Of a stretch of 34,418 nt of DNA, positions 8,275 through 17,845 are shown piece by piece (the stretch's first letter is position 1; every line of letters begins with the position of its first letter). The DNA is taken from contig CAMBQP010000039.1 in assembly GCA_945869955.1 (NCBI GenBank), positions 1-34,418 on the forward strand, given 5' to 3'. Under the pieces are notes generated by a model. That model was not told the DNA's origin, did no database searches, and worked only from the letters and a program-made list of their open reading frames with translations. A program made the position numbers and the translations under genes. This DNA is from Schlesneria paludicola DSM 18645. Lineage in GTDB: Bacteria > Planctomycetota > Planctomycetia > Planctomycetales > Planctomycetaceae.

Positions 8275-9721
8275 AGGCCAGAATCTCGGAAACCACTTTG
8301 CCGTGAATGTCGGTGACCCGGAAGTCGCGGCCTTGAAAACGATAGGTCAAGCGGGTGTGGTCGAGTCCCAGTTGGTTGAGCATGGTCGCTTGCAGGTCAT
8401 GAACATGCACGGGGTCACGAACGATGTTGTAGGAATAGTCATCGGTCTCACCGAACACCATTCCCGGCTTGATCCCCCCACCCGCGAGCCAAAGCGAGAA
8501 GCAGCGGGGATGATGGTCACGACCATAGGTGGTGTCAGTGATCGCACCTTGACAATAGGCTGTCCGCCCAAACTCGCCACCCCAAACAACCAGTGTTTCG
8601 TCGAGCAACCCTCGTTGTTTTAAGTCTTGAATCAATGCGGACGAGGCTTGGTCGGTTTCCTTGCATTGCTGAACCATCCGATCCGGCAAGCCACCATGGT
8701 GGTCCCAGTCCCGGTGATACAACTGAATGAAGCGGACGCCCCGTTCGACCAGTCGACGGGCCAGCAGGCAATTCCCCGCGAATGTTCCTGGCTTCTTGCT
8801 CTCTTCGCCGTACATTTCAAAGGTATGGGCCGACTCTTGGGTCGTCTCCATCAGTTCCGGGACCGAGGTCTGCATGCGGAAGGCGAGTTCGTATTGCGCG
8901 ATGCGAGCGGTGATCTCAGGATCCCCCACATCGGTGTACTGCAGTTGATTCAGCTGTGCCAAACCATCGAGCATTTGCCGGCGACCTTCACGATCCATCC
9001 CCTGTGGATCCGAGAGATAAAGCACTGGATCACCTACGCCACGGAGTTTGACTCCCTGGTGCTGTGAGGGCAAAAAGCCACTGCCCCACAATCGGCCCAG
9101 TAGCCCCTGTCCCTTGGTGCCGGACTTAGAGATCATCACGACGAAAGTTGGCAGGTTCTCGTTCATCGAACCGAGACCGTAATCGACCCACGAACCGAAG
9201 CTGGGTCGCCCAGGAAGTTGACTTCCCGTTTGAAAAAACGTGATGGCCGGATCGTGGTTGATCGCTTCGGTATGCATCGACCGGATCAGGCACATTTCGT
9301 CGGCAATTTTGGCGGTATAAGGCAGCGTCTCGCTCAACCACATTCCCGACTGGCCATGCTGAGCGAACTTGAACTTCGAGGCGGCAACGGGAAAACTCGA
9401 CTGCCCCGATGTCATACCGGTCAGCCGCTGCCCCATCCGAATCGAGGCGGGGAGTTCTTGTTTATGGAACTCGGCCATTTTCGGCTTGTAATCAAACAAA
9501 TCAAGCTGCGAAGGGGCTCCTGACTGGAAGAGCCAGATCACTCGTTTGGCTTTGGCAGCAAAGTGCCCCAGGGTCGCGGCGGGGTGATGGTCTCCGGTGG
9601 GAGAATCCGGATTCGCCCCCGCATCCTGCGCAAGCAGTGATGCCAGAGCGGCCCCCCCGAGTCCGGTTGCCGTTCTGCCGAAGAAACTTCTTCGCGTCTG
9701 TTGCTGAAGCCAGTGATTCAT
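8273..9721 (-). CDS. DUF1501 protein with Tat signal
   Basis: DUF1501 proteins are abundant in planctomycetes, exported, sulfatase/alkaline-phosphatase-like in fold, and of unknown substrate. The 482-residue product starts with a twin-arginine signal ([23 protein letters not shown], residues 9-31), so it is exported folded. Typical family blocks follow: [63 protein letters not shown] and [21 protein letters not shown], giving several His/Asp candidates for metal binding. The ATG at 9721 has GGGAGA 7 bases upstream. In planctomycetes this family is usually paired with a DUF1549/DUF1553 cytochrome-type protein. None is seen here; the upstream gene is aconitase, 55 bases away on the same strand. 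Function unknown. Confidence 0.93.
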   Translation of the reverse strand: MNHWLQQQTRRSFFGRTATGLGGAALASLLAQDAGANPDSPTGDHHPAATLGHFAAKAKRVIWLFQSGAPSQLDLFDYKPKMAEFHKQELPASIRMGQRLTGMTSGQSSFPVAASKFKFAQHGQSGMWLSETLPYTAKIADEMCLIRSMHTEAINHDPAITFFQTGSQLPGRPSFGSWVDYGLGSMNENLPTFVVMISKSGTKGQGLLGRLWGSGFLPSQHQGVKLRGVGDPVLYLSDPQGMDREGRRQMLDGLAQLNQLQYTDVGDPEITARIAQYELAFRMQTSVPELMETTQESAHTFEMYGEESKKPGTFAGNCLLARRLVERGVRFIQLYHRDWDHHGGLPDRMVQQCKETDQASSALIQDLKQRGLLDETLVVWGGEFGRTAYCQGAITDTTYGRDHHPRCFSLWLAGGGIKPGMVFGETDDYSYNIVRDPVHVHDLQATMLNQLGLDHTRLTYRFQGRDFRVTDIHGKVVSEILA

Positions 9722-9776
9722 GAACGGGTCTCCCAGTCAAACAGGCCGTAATGGTTCCGCAGACTTGGTACGGGAA

Positions 9777-12443
9777 TCAGCTCTTTACCAAGTCTCGGAG
9801 AACTTTATGCAGGATGCCGCCGTGACGGTAGTACTCGACTTCCACCGGAGTATCGATGCGGCAGGTCACGACGAAATGGGCTGCGGTCCCATCGGGCTTG
9901 GTCGCCATGACTTCCACCGCCTGCAACGGCTTTAAGCGATCGTCCAGTTGAATTTCGAACGTTTCGGTTCCATCGAGACCGAGGAACTCTCGATTTTCAC
10001 CGGCACGGAACTGCAGAGGAAGTACCCCCATCCCAACCAAGTTCGACCGATGGATCCGTTCGAAACTGGTGGCGATCACGACGCGAACACCCAGTAGGAA
10101 TGTCCCCTTCGCGGCCCAGTCGCGTGACGAACCGGTCCCGTATTCAGCACCCGCCAACACCACCAGCGGCGTCCCATCCACTTTGTACTTCATTGCGGCA
10201 TCGTAGACGGACATCTGTTCACCGGTCGGGAAGTACTTCGAGACTCCCCCCTCGGTGCCGGGGCAAAGCAAGTTACGCAAGCGGATATTGGCGAAGGTTC
10301 CTCGCGTCATCACGCGATCGTTCCCCCGACGAGCTCCGTAGCTGTTGAAATCGAGCGGAGCGACACCACTCTGCTGCAGGAAGAGTCCCGCTGGGGAACT
10401 CGCCTTGATCGCACCGGCCGGGCTGATGTGGTCTGTGGTGACCGAGTCCCCGACGGACAACAGACAGACCGCACCGCTGATCCCGTGAATCGGGGGGGGA
10501 TTGACCGGCATGTTGATGAAGAACGGCGGCTCTTGCACATAGGTGCTCTTCTCGTCCCATTTGTACAATGGTCCGGTTGCTCCGGTAATCTTCTGCCACT
10601 CGATGGGACCGAGGGCCGCGTGGCCGTATTCGGTGGTGAACATCTCGGGAGTGATCGACGAAGCGATGGTCGCTTCAATCTCTTTCGAGGTGGGCCAGAT
10701 ATCCTTGAGGTAGACGGGTTTTCCGGCGGGATCGTGGCCGAGTGGTTCGGTGGTCAGATCAATGTCGGTGGTTCCTGCCAATGCATAGGCGACGACGAGT
10801 GGAGGACTCGCCAGATAATTGGCTTTGACCTGGGGGTTAATCCGGCCTTCGAAGTTCCGGTTTCCCGAGAGGACTGCCGAGACGACCAGGTCTCCTTCAG
10901 CGACCGCCTGCGAAACGTTTTCCGGAAGTGGCCCGCTGTTTCCGATGCAGGTGGTACAGCCGTAGCCGACGGTATTGAAACCGAGTTGATTCAGGGATTT
11001 ATCGAGACCTGATTTGGCGAGGTATTCGGTGACGACGCGACTGCCGGGTGCGAGACTGGTTTTTACCCAGGGCTTACTGGTCAGTCCTCTCGCCACCGCG
11101 TTGCGGGCTAACAACCCGGCACCCAGCATGACCGAGGGATTGCTGGTATTGGTACAGCTGGTAATGGCAGCAATCACGACGGCCCCATCGCCAATCTGGC
11201 AATCCGCCCCCTTGACCGCCACCGGCGTGGCTGCAGTCGGGTGACCAAAACTGGTGCTTCGTTCTTTCAGCCAGGCGGATTTCATGTCGCTCAGCAACAC
11301 ACGGTCTTGTGGTCTTTTTGGTCCCGCCATCGAGGCGACAACGGTCGAGAGTTCCAATTCCAGCTTCGAGCTGAAGCGGGGGTCGGGTGAATCGGCCGTG
11401 CGAAACATCCCCTGAGCTTTGTAATACTTTTCGACCAGTTCGACTTCGGCTTCAGTCCGACCGGTCCGCCGCAGGAACCGCAAGGTTTCGTCATCGACAG
11501 GGAAGAAACCCATCGTGGCACCATATTCCGGTGCCATATTTGCCAAAGTGGCCCGATCCGGAAGCGACATCGCATCGAGACCCGGTCCGTAGAACTCGAC
11601 AAACTTGTTGACGACTCCATGTTTTCGCAGCATCTGGGTCACGGTCAGCACCAGATCGGTCGCGGTGGTCCCTTCCGGTAGCTTGCCGCTCAACTTGAAA
11701 CCGACGACTTCCGGCATCAGCATGTAAATCGGCTGCCCCAGCATGACCGCTTCGGCTTCAATACCGCCGACACCCCAGCCGACGACACCCAGACCATTGA
11801 TCATCGTGGTATGGCTGTCGGTTCCGACCAAACTGTCGGGATAGACCACCCCGTCTTTGGTCAAGACTACCTTGGCAAGGTATTCGAGATTCACCTGGTG
11901 GACGATTCCGGTCGCCGGGGGGACGACGCGGAAGTTGCTGAGTCCTTGCTGAGCCCAGCGGAGCAGTTGATAGCGTTCGAGATTTCGTTCGAATTCGAGA
12001 TCGACGTTTTTCTGCAGCGAATCACCGGTTCCAAAGTAATCGACCTGGACCGAGTGATCGATCACCAGGTCACACTGGACCAGTGGATTGATCTTCTTAG
12101 GATCGCCCCCCATGCGGATCATCGCGTCTCGTAACGCTGCCATATCGACAACAGCGGGGACGCCGGTGAAGTCCTGCAAGACAACCCGCCCAACCATGAA
12201 CGGAACTTCCACTTGTTGCGGCTTGGCTGCATCCCAGTTGGCTACTTGTGAGACATGCTCGTCGGTGACGAGAAACCCATCGACGTTGCGGAGGCACGCT
12301 TCGAGCAGCACACGCATCGAGAACGGCAGCGTATCGATCTGTCCGAACCCTTTTTTCGCCAGTTGGGGGAGCGAAAAGTATTTGAATTCGCCGGCACTGG
12401 TCTTGAGAACGGATTCTGCACCAAAAGGGTTCGTCGCCGCCAT
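9777..12443 (-). CDS. acnA: aconitate hydratase
   Basis: Aconitase interconverts citrate and isocitrate in the citric acid cycle through an oxygen-sensitive [4Fe-4S] cluster. The 888-residue length fits the AcnA/IRP branch (E. coli AcnA has 891 residues). The cluster cysteines are Cys430 ([13 protein letters not shown]) and Cys496/Cys499 ([13 protein letters not shown]). Also seen are [25 protein letters not shown] (about 207-231), the C-terminal swivel domain with [12 protein letters not shown] carrying active-site Arg residues, and [17 protein letters not shown] 12443 starts the conserved N-terminus. It is the first gene on the minus strand after a long divergent spacer, with the DUF1501 gene 55 bases downstream. 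Because it belongs to the IRP-like branch, RNA binding by the apo form is possible but not shown by sequence. Confidence 0.97.
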   Translation of the reverse strand: MAATNPFGAESVLKTSAGEFKYFSLPQLAKKGFGQIDTLPFSMRVLLEACLRNVDGFLVTDEHVSQVANWDAAKPQQVEVPFMVGRVVLQDFTGVPAVVDMAALRDAMIRMGGDPKKINPLVQCDLVIDHSVQVDYFGTGDSLQKNVDLEFERNLERYQLLRWAQQGLSNFRVVPPATGIVHQVNLEYLAKVVLTKDGVVYPDSLVGTDSHTTMINGLGVVGWGVGGIEAEAVMLGQPIYMLMPEVVGFKLSGKLPEGTTATDLVLTVTQMLRKHGVVNKFVEFYGPGLDAMSLPDRATLANMAPEYGATMGFFPVDDETLRFLRRTGRTEAEVELVEKYYKAQGMFRTADSPDPRFSSKLELELSTVVASMAGPKRPQDRVLLSDMKSAWLKERSTSFGHPTAATPVAVKGADCQIGDGAVVIAAITSCTNTSNPSVMLGAGLLARNAVARGLTSKPWVKTSLAPGSRVVTEYLAKSGLDKSLNQLGFNTVGYGCTTCIGNSGPLPENVSQAVAEGDLVVSAVLSGNRNFEGRINPQVKANYLASPPLVVAYALAGTTDIDLTTEPLGHDPAGKPVYLKDIWPTSKEIEATIASSITPEMFTTEYGHAALGPIEWQKITGATGPLYKWDEKSTYVQEPPFFINMPVNPPPIHGISGAVCLLSVGDSVTTDHISPAGAIKASSPAGLFLQQSGVAPLDFNSYGARRGNDRVMTRGTFANIRLRNLLCPGTEGGVSKYFPTGEQMSVYDAAMKYKVDGTPLVVLAGAEYGTGSSRDWAAKGTFLLGVRVVIATSFERIHRSNLVGMGVLPLQFRAGENREFLGLDGTETFEIQLDDRLKPLQAVEVMATKPDGTAAHFVVTCRIDTPVEVEYYRHGGILHKVLRDLVKS

Positions 12444-12854
12444 GTCTAAATTCCTTACTCGTTAACACGAGCAGTCTTGCGTCCGCGTAATTCACGTTCG
12501 CTGGCCAAGTTGTCACTTCGCCCCACAGCGAAGTCATCCAATCCCCCTTCCAAAACATCGGAGGATTCAACGCTCACATGATCGTACCAATCCCAGAAAA
12601 CCTTGAGAAGCAACGAGCCCATTCTGCAGAGGCAAAGGGGAATTTGTGCCTGAAATCGGGTCGAAACCCCCCAACAGCCGGATTTTCTGCCACACGCCCC
12701 GCTGCCAGCACCTCGGCGGAATCGCTGCGGAACCCGCGAAACGGCACCTCGGTGAAGAATTTCGCAATTTTTTCTCAAGGAAATAACTCACGGTTTGACT
12801 TCGACTTAAGCGGCCTGACCGGGTCGTCAGCGGCTGGTTTTGCGAGACAGACTG

Positions 12855-12883
12855 TTGACATTTTGGCTCGCGATTTTTATTGT
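12855..12883 (+). promoter_or_regulatory. promoter candidate for the ribonucleotide reductase gene
   Basis: A perfect minus-35 TTGACA (12855-12860), an ideal 17-base spacer, then TATTGT (12878-12883; four of six matches). Transcription would start near 12890, leaving a 5' leader of about 265 bases before the start codon. Confidence 0.6.
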
Positions 12884-12888
12884 AGCTA

Positions 12889-12978
12889 GAGAACAGCTGT
12901 TACCACATGTAGCGTGAAATTCCCATCAGAACCGCTACCTATAGTGCCGATATGATTCTTGCCTGATTGAGAACAGCT
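12889..12978 (+). promoter_or_regulatory. possible operator: palindrome at the start site and a direct repeat 80 bases on
   Basis: GAGAACAGCT occurs at 12889-12898 and again at 12969-12978, exactly 80 bases apart. The first copy is part of a perfect 10-base palindrome, AACAGCTGTT (12892-12901), placed at the predicted transcription start. This would suit a dimeric repressor, but the binding protein is unknown; it does not look like a standard NrdR box. Confidence 0.3.
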
Positions 12979-13146
12979 TCCCAGAGATACGACGGTCGCT
13001 AAACGACTCTTGCTGGACTTGAACGACTCAAACACTGGGCAACGGTGCGATTCGCAGATGACATGCATGTTCTTTTAATTCTGATTACCGAACGATTCTT
13101 AACGCCTTCTGCCAGGCTGTGGCAGTTCTTATGACTCTGGATTAAT

Positions 13147-13152
13147 GAGGAG
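13147..13152 (+). promoter_or_regulatory. ribosome binding site that sets the nrdJ start
   Basis: GAGGAG ends at 13152, so the in-frame GTG at 13152 overlaps it and cannot be the start. The adjacent ATG codons at 13158 and 13161 are 5 and 8 bases downstream. Confidence 0.8.
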
Positions 13153-13157
13153 TGTGC

Positions 13158-16100
13158 ATGATGCACCAGTCTAATGGAATGACTTCGTCAGGTTCCGCTG
13201 CCGCCGCCACGACTGTTCCCAACAGTCCAGGCTCGAGTCCACGGTCGCTGCCGGAAATGCGCGCGATGTCTGTTCCCCCCCGATTCTGTCCTGCCGACAC
13301 GGATCCGTACTCCACAGTCGAATGGGATTACCGAACTGCGGCGATCAAAGACGAGAACGGCAAGGTGCTGTTCGAGCAGACCCAATGTGAGATTCCGGCA
13401 CAATGGAGCGCTTTGGCGACCAATGTCGTCGTTTCGAAGTATTTTTACGGCGAGCATGGGACAGCCGAGCGTGAAACCAGCGTGAAGCAGGTGATTCACC
13501 GCGTTGCTCGGACGATCGCCGATTGGGGGATTGCCGGGGGGTATTTTGCCAGCCGTGAGGATGGCGAGAACTTCTACCGTGACTTAGCCTGGATGTGTCT
13601 GCATCAATACGGGTCATTCAATTCTCCGGTCTGGTTCAACGTTGGCCTGTATCAGCAATACGGGGTTCGAGGGGCGAGGGGGAACTACCACTACAACCCC
13701 TCCACACAAGAAGTCGAACGCCCTGCCACCTCGTACGAACTTCCCCAAGCTTCGGCCTGCTTTATCCAGGCGGTCGATGACAACATGGAAGACATCATGC
13801 GTCTGGCGACAAGCGAGGCGATGCTGTTCAAGTTTGGTTCCGGGACCGGAACCGATCTTTCCACGATCCGCGGCGCAAAAGAAAAGCTGTCTGGCGGGGG
13901 AACTCCTTCCGGCCCGTTGTCGTTCATGCGGGTTTACGACCAGATTGCCGCCGTGGTGAAATCGGGTGGAAAGACTCGACGTGCCGCCAAGATGCAGTCG
14001 CTGAAAGACTGGCATCCCGACATTCTGGAATTCATCCAGTGCAAAAAGCGCGAAGAGAAAAAGGCCCGCGTGCTGATCGATAGTGGTGAATACGATTCGA
14101 ACTTCAACGGTGAAGCCTATTCGTCGATCATGTTCCAGAATGCGAATCTCTCGGTCCGACTGAGCGACGAGTTCATGCGGGCGGTGGAAGAGAACAAGAA
14201 ATGGAAAACTCGCTGGGTCACCGACCACACCCGGTCTGGACCCGAATACGAGGCGAAATTTCTGCTGCGTGAGATGTCAGAAGGGGCGTGGTCCTGCGGT
14301 GATCCCGGAGTTCAGTACGACACGACGATCAACAAGTGGCATACCTGTCCGAACTCGGGTCGGATCAATGCCTCGAACCCCTGTTCCGAATACATGTTCC
14401 TGGATGACACCGCCTGTAACCTTTCAAGTTTGAATCTGCGCAAGTTTCAGCGACCTGAGGGGGGATTTGATGTCGAGCGATTCCGCGCTGCGGCCTCGAT
14501 TTTCATTACGGCCCAGGAAATTCTGGTCGACAATGCCAGTTATCCCACCCCGACCATTGCCAAGAACAGCCATCTGTATCGGCCACTGGGGTTGGGCTAC
14601 GCCAACTTGGGAAGCCTGCTGATGTCGATGGGAATCCCCTACGACAGCGACGCCGGTCGTGGGATCGCGGGTGCGTTGACGGCATTACTGACCGGACAGG
14701 CCTATCTCACTTCAAGCCGGATTGCCGGATATCTTGGCCCCTTCGCCGGGTACAAGGATAACGCCGACCCGATGCTGCGAGTGATGCGGATGCATCGGGA
14801 TGCGGTAGATCGGATCGATTCCACGTGTCCGGATTACCTGCGGAATGCCGCCGGGAAAGTCTGGGACGAATGTGTCGATGCCGGTCGTCAGTATGGTTAC
14901 CGCAACGCTCAGGCCACCGTGCTGGCTCCTACCGGAACCATTGCCTTCATGATGGACTGTGACACGACGGGGATTGAACCCGATATTGCTTTGGTCAAGT
15001 ACAAGCAACTGGCGGGTGGTGGCATGATGAAGATCGTCAACCGGACGGTTCCACTGGCTCTGAAGACACTGGGCTACGAAGTCGCCGAGATCGACCGGAT
15101 CATCAAGCACATTGAAGAGACGGAAACGATCGAGGGTGCTGCGGACCTGAAGTCCGATCATCTCGCAGTCTTCGACTGTGCTTTCAAGGCGATGAATGGA
15201 ACTCGCACGATCCAATGGAAGGCTCACGTCAAGATGATGGCGGCAGCCCAGCCATTCCTGTCGGGTGCCATTTCCAAGACGGTCAACATGCCTGCGGACA
15301 GTACCGTTGACGATATTGAAAAGGCCTATTTCGAAGGGTGGAGACTCGGGCTGAAGGCTTTGGCGATTTACCGTGATGGTTCCAAGCAAAGCCAACCGTT
15401 GTCGACAACCAAGGAAGGGGATCGGAAGAAGGGTGGTACGACGGACGATCGACCCGCTCGTCGCCGACTTCCGGCCACGCGTCATTCGCTGACTCACAAG
15501 TTCAGCGTGGGTGGCCACGAAGGGTATATCACCGTCGGCCTGTTTGAAGATGGTACGCCGGGCGAGCTCTTCATCAGTATGGCGAAGGAAGGGAGTACGA
15601 TCGGGGGACTGATGGATGTCATCGGTACCGAGACCTCGATGGGTCTGCAGTATGGTGTCCCCCTGGAAGTTCTGGTCGAAAAATTTTCGCACTCGCGATT
15701 TGAACCGAGTGGCTGGACACCCAACCCAGAGATTCCCAATGCCAAAAGCATCGTGGACTATATTTTCCGCTGGCTGGGGATTCAGTTCCTGCCTGGCTTC
15801 CGCGAAGCGAACGTGCCGAAACGTCCCGAGACCACTTTGATCGGAGATAGTCAGGACGATGAGGAAAGTCAGCGTTCGGCCGAAGTCGCTTCAAATAAGG
15901 CCCTGCCTGCGACTTCGGCCACCCCTGCCACCTCAGTGCTCGTTAACGGCAAGAATGGGACCCATGCGACGAATGGTCAAAGCCTGAATGGGGCGACGAC
16001 GGGTCGACAGGGAACCAATGGCCATTCGGTCAGCGGTCATAGCTCAAATGGTCATACCAGCGTCAAGCCACCACTTGTGATGGCTCAACGGGCAACGGCT

Positions 16101-16277
16101 TCGAGCAAGACCTTGCAGTCGTCGGCTGCCGGGGTGGAACCAACCGCAAATCGCAATCAGCAATTTGCCAAGTTCCAATCCGATGCCCCCAGCTGCAGCA
16201 ATTGTGGAGCAATTACCGTCCGAAATGGGAATTGCTATCTCTGTCATAACTGTGGCACCAGCCACGGATGCAGTTGA
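13158..16277 (+). CDS. nrdJ: vitamin B12-dependent (class II) ribonucleotide reductase
   Basis: Class II ribonucleotide reductase makes deoxyribonucleotides with adenosylcobalamin as radical source and needs no oxygen. The 1039-residue protein has the catalytic barrel over about 60-740: QASACFIQAVDD, FGSGTGTDLSTIRG, the active-site NPCSE motif (Asn407, Cys409, Glu411) followed by DDTACNLSSLNL, and the phosphate loop VLAPTGTIAFMMDCDTTGIEPD. A region at about 740-890 (the HEGYITVGLFEDGTPGELFISMAKEG type) is typical of the long NrdJ form. Next comes a low-complexity linker rich in Asn-Gly pairs (about 925-980), and the end holds a zinc ribbon, CSNCG then CYLCHNC plus further Cys, which in this family carries the cysteines that re-reduce the active site. 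ATG 13158 is chosen from the GAGGAG position. No nrdA/nrdB or nrdD is in the window. Confidence 0.96.
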   Translation: MMHQSNGMTSSGSAAAATTVPNSPGSSPRSLPEMRAMSVPPRFCPADTDPYSTVEWDYRTAAIKDENGKVLFEQTQCEIPAQWSALATNVVVSKYFYGEHGTAERETSVKQVIHRVARTIADWGIAGGYFASREDGENFYRDLAWMCLHQYGSFNSPVWFNVGLYQQYGVRGARGNYHYNPSTQEVERPATSYELPQASACFIQAVDDNMEDIMRLATSEAMLFKFGSGTGTDLSTIRGAKEKLSGGGTPSGPLSFMRVYDQIAAVVKSGGKTRRAAKMQSLKDWHPDILEFIQCKKREEKKARVLIDSGEYDSNFNGEAYSSIMFQNANLSVRLSDEFMRAVEENKKWKTRWVTDHTRSGPEYEAKFLLREMSEGAWSCGDPGVQYDTTINKWHTCPNSGRINASNPCSEYMFLDDTACNLSSLNLRKFQRPEGGFDVERFRAAASIFITAQEILVDNASYPTPTIAKNSHLYRPLGLGYANLGSLLMSMGIPYDSDAGRGIAGALTALLTGQAYLTSSRIAGYLGPFAGYKDNADPMLRVMRMHRDAVDRIDSTCPDYLRNAAGKVWDECVDAGRQYGYRNAQATVLAPTGTIAFMMDCDTTGIEPDIALVKYKQLAGGGMMKIVNRTVPLALKTLGYEVAEIDRIIKHIEETETIEGAADLKSDHLAVFDCAFKAMNGTRTIQWKAHVKMMAAAQPFLSGAISKTVNMPADSTVDDIEKAYFEGWRLGLKALAIYRDGSKQSQPLSTTKEGDRKKGGTTDDRPARRRLPATRHSLTHKFSVGGHEGYITVGLFEDGTPGELFISMAKEGSTIGGLMDVIGTETSMGLQYGVPLEVLVEKFSHSRFEPSGWTPNPEIPNAKSIVDYIFRWLGIQFLPGFREANVPKRPETTLIGDSQDDEESQRSAEVASNKALPATSATPATSVLVNGKNGTHATNGQSLNGATTGRQGTNGHSVSGHSSNGHTSVKPPLVMAQRATASSKTLQSSAAGVEPTANRNQQFAKFQSDAPSCSNCGAITVRNGNCYLCHNCGTSHGCS

Positions 16278-16290
16278 ATGACTCTGGGTT

Positions 16291-16326
16291 ACTGGATGTC
16301 TCTGCCGTATGGCAGGGACATCCAGT
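16291..16326 (+). terminator. strong hairpin just after nrdJ
   Basis: Arms ACTGGATGTCTCTGCC (16291-16306) and GGCAGGGACATCCAGT (16311-16326) form a 16-pair stem with one G-U pair and a GTAT loop, 13 bases after the stop codon. The trailing T run is weak (GTTCGTTT), so it may instead be an RNA-stabilising 3' hairpin. Confidence 0.7.
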
Positions 16327-16427
16327 GTTCGTTTGCAGAAAACGACCCGAGTTCAAGCAATCGAGCACATGATAAAGACCGACCGCGCCCTCGGCTGATG
16401 GAACGGTACATGACGCGGTGATCGGGG

Positions 16428-16470
16428 CGCCCCGGTTCAACGGAATTTGAACCGGGGCGTTTTCGTTGTT
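16428..16470 (+). terminator. intrinsic terminator downstream of nrdJ
   Basis: CGCCCCGGTTCAA (16428-16440) pairs perfectly with TTGAACCGGGGCG (16447-16459) across a 6-base loop, followed by TTTTCGTTGTT. This is a textbook rho-independent terminator for plus-strand transcription, and a barrier against the possible minus-strand gene ending at 16506. Confidence 0.88.
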
Positions 16471-16505
16471 GTGGTTGAGTGTCATGGCATCATGTCACAA
16501 CGCTG

Positions 16506-16712
16506 TTACGGAAGAATTCGAAGTCCAGTCGGATTGTCGGAAACGTTCGCGCGGACCATCCTTCCGAGCGGCTCGAAAAATACTTCTTCAGAGAATGGGA
16601 CTGCGCCTCCTGGGAGATGGATGCTCCAACGAAACTCTTCTCCGTCAACACGCATGACGATTTCCGCATCGCAGATAGCGATGTCGCACGCTTCCCTTTC
16701 AAACGGACCCAC
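16506..16712 (-). CDS. possible small hypothetical protein
   Basis: This minus-strand frame yields a plausible 68-residue protein from GTG 16712 (alternatives: TTG 16733, or the frame extending to 16982). The part ACDIAICDAEIVMRVDGE, FRWSIHLPGG and SEEVFFEPLGRMVRANVSDN reads like alternating beta strands rather than antisense noise, and there is no competing gene on the plus strand. No ribosome site is evident and no family is recognised. It converges on the nrdJ terminators. It could be an unannotated small gene or a chance frame. Confidence 0.35.
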   Translation of the reverse strand: MGPFEREACDIAICDAEIVMRVDGEEFRWSIHLPGGAVPFSEEVFFEPLGRMVRANVSDNPTGLRILP

Positions 16713-16987
16713 TGACCCGAATTTCCAGCACAATTGAGGCCTGTCAACTTCAGCGCGCGGCGTGTTCGCACGCAATTTCCCTCGGGAATCCCCCTGTTTA
16801 CGGAAATCTCTTGAAAGAAAGCCGAATCGCGGCTGAGTTCGTATTGACGAGATTTCCCGGCTGTGCAAAATGCGGAAGTCTTCCCGTCCGCCATGGAATC
16901 GCCTGATGGAATCAGGTCCTGTTGGCGGATGCGACAACAACTCAAATGAATTTTGTCCGTTCGGCCACGCAAAGGAGTGCATCAGCC
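16713..16987. other. spacer upstream of the Skp-like gene
   Basis: A TTGACG hexamer lies at about 16837 with only a poor minus-10 (AAAATG) 17 bases on. No gene or clear element is seen apart from the ribosome site AAAGGAG at 16971-16977. Confidence 0.4.
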
Positions 16988-17683
16988 GTGAAGAAAGTCA
17001 TCGTTTCGGCATCCGTTATCGCCCTGTTGGCTGGCGTTCTCGCTCTGACGGGGAACGCTTGGAGTCAGCAAGGCAAAGAAAAGGAACCGGTTGCTGCTGC
17101 GACCGCGACCAACATTCCACATAAAGTGGGCCTGATTGACATGGCGTTTGTCTTCAAGAACTACAAAAAGTTCGAAACTTTGCGAGAAGACCTGAAGGTC
17201 GAAATTACGCAAAGCGAAGATCAAGCCAAAGACATGCAGAAGGAAATTGTCGAACTTCAACAAAAGTTGAAGGAACTGAAGGAAGGTGGTGCCGAGTACA
17301 CCAAGCTCGAACAGCTGGCCGTGAAAAAGGCTGCCGAGTTTGAAAACTTCCGCCGTCAGATGTCGCGTGAATTCCTCAAGAAGGAATCACAGATTTATCT
17401 GCAGGTGTACAACGAAGTCTCGCGCATGGTCGAAAAGTACGCCACACACTTCAACTACACGTTGATCATTCGCTTTAATCGCGAAGACCTCGACACCGAG
17501 AATCCTCAGGCACTCTTGCAGGGGATGAACCGTCAGGTCGTCTACTACCGCGCCAACGAAGACATCACGACCCCAGTGCTTGAGAGCCTGAACAAGCGAC
17601 TCAATCCCGAGGCCGCTCCATCCAAGGGACCTGCCCGAACCTCGGCAGAAAAAGAAAACTCACGAGCGAATCCGAAGAACTGA
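16988..17683 (+). CDS. OmpH/Skp-like periplasmic chaperone
   Basis: Skp-family chaperones are trimers whose coiled-coil arms hold unfolded outer-membrane proteins in the periplasm. The start is set at GTG 16988, 10 bases after AAAGGAG, which yields a clean signal peptide: KK, hydrophobic core VIVSASVIALLAGVLALTG, cleavage near NAWSQQ. In-frame ATG 16946 and TTG 16922 are alternatives. The mature protein opens with KVGLIDMAFVFKNYKKFETLREDLK, the family start, then a long heptad-rich helical stretch rich in Lys/Glu/Gln (about residues 65-140). It ends with a strand region (YTLIIRFNREDLD) and a Pro/Ala/Lys tail. At 231 residues it is longer than E. coli Skp (161). Its place before lpxC and lpxA parallels the skp-lpx cluster of proteobacteria, although bamA, lpxD and fabZ are not here. 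Confidence 0.85.
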   Translation: MKKVIVSASVIALLAGVLALTGNAWSQQGKEKEPVAAATATNIPHKVGLIDMAFVFKNYKKFETLREDLKVEITQSEDQAKDMQKEIVELQQKLKELKEGGAEYTKLEQLAVKKAAEFENFRRQMSREFLKKESQIYLQVYNEVSRMVEKYATHFNYTLIIRFNREDLDTENPQALLQGMNRQVVYYRANEDITTPVLESLNKRLNPEAAPSKGPARTSAEKENSRANPKN

Positions 17684-17710
17684 TCCATGTTCGACGGACA
17701 ACGAACTCCG

Positions 17711-17740
17711 CCGACCCTGGACCACCGCCAGGGTCGGTTT
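17711..17740 (+). terminator. hairpin terminator after the Skp-like gene
   Basis: CCGACCCTGG (17711-17720) and CCAGGGTCGG (17728-17737) form a perfect 10-pair stem with a 7-base loop, followed by TTTCCGTT. It lies 28 bases after the stop codon and would separate, at least partly, this gene from lpxC. Confidence 0.75.
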
Positions 17741-17845
17741 CCGTTCTGACCGCTTCCATTCACGGTCGCCCACGTCCGACTCGACACGGCTTCGCCGACG
17801 TGCAAGCCCCCCCCATCGGATACGGCATATCGCAGGGTGAGTTCT

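Larger units (their letters stand above)
12444..13157. other. long divergent spacer between aconitase and ribonucleotide reductase
   Basis: About 714 bases without a convincing gene. The aconitase side has a small hairpin close to the start codon (CTCGT-TAAC-ACGAG, 12458-12471). The middle has no recognisable element. The right third holds the promoter at 12855-12883, a palindrome and a repeat of GAGAACAGCT, and a hairpin at 13109-13125 (CTGCCA-GGCTG-TGGCAG). I looked for a cobalamin riboswitch before the B12-dependent enzyme and did not see its B12-box (GCCACTG) core. Confidence 0.6.

Noticed and set aside
12578..12889. Plus-strand frame of 103 codons in the acnA-nrdJ spacer
   Set aside because: No ribosome site, no motif, low-quality composition; overlaps the predicted nrdJ promoter.
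12884..13157. Cobalamin riboswitch upstream of the B12-dependent reductase
   Set aside because: The conserved B12-box and core elements were looked for by eye and not found.
14712..15692. Long minus-strand open frame (326 codons) inside nrdJ
   Set aside because: Antisense to the well-conserved reductase; His/Arg-rich and without motifs.
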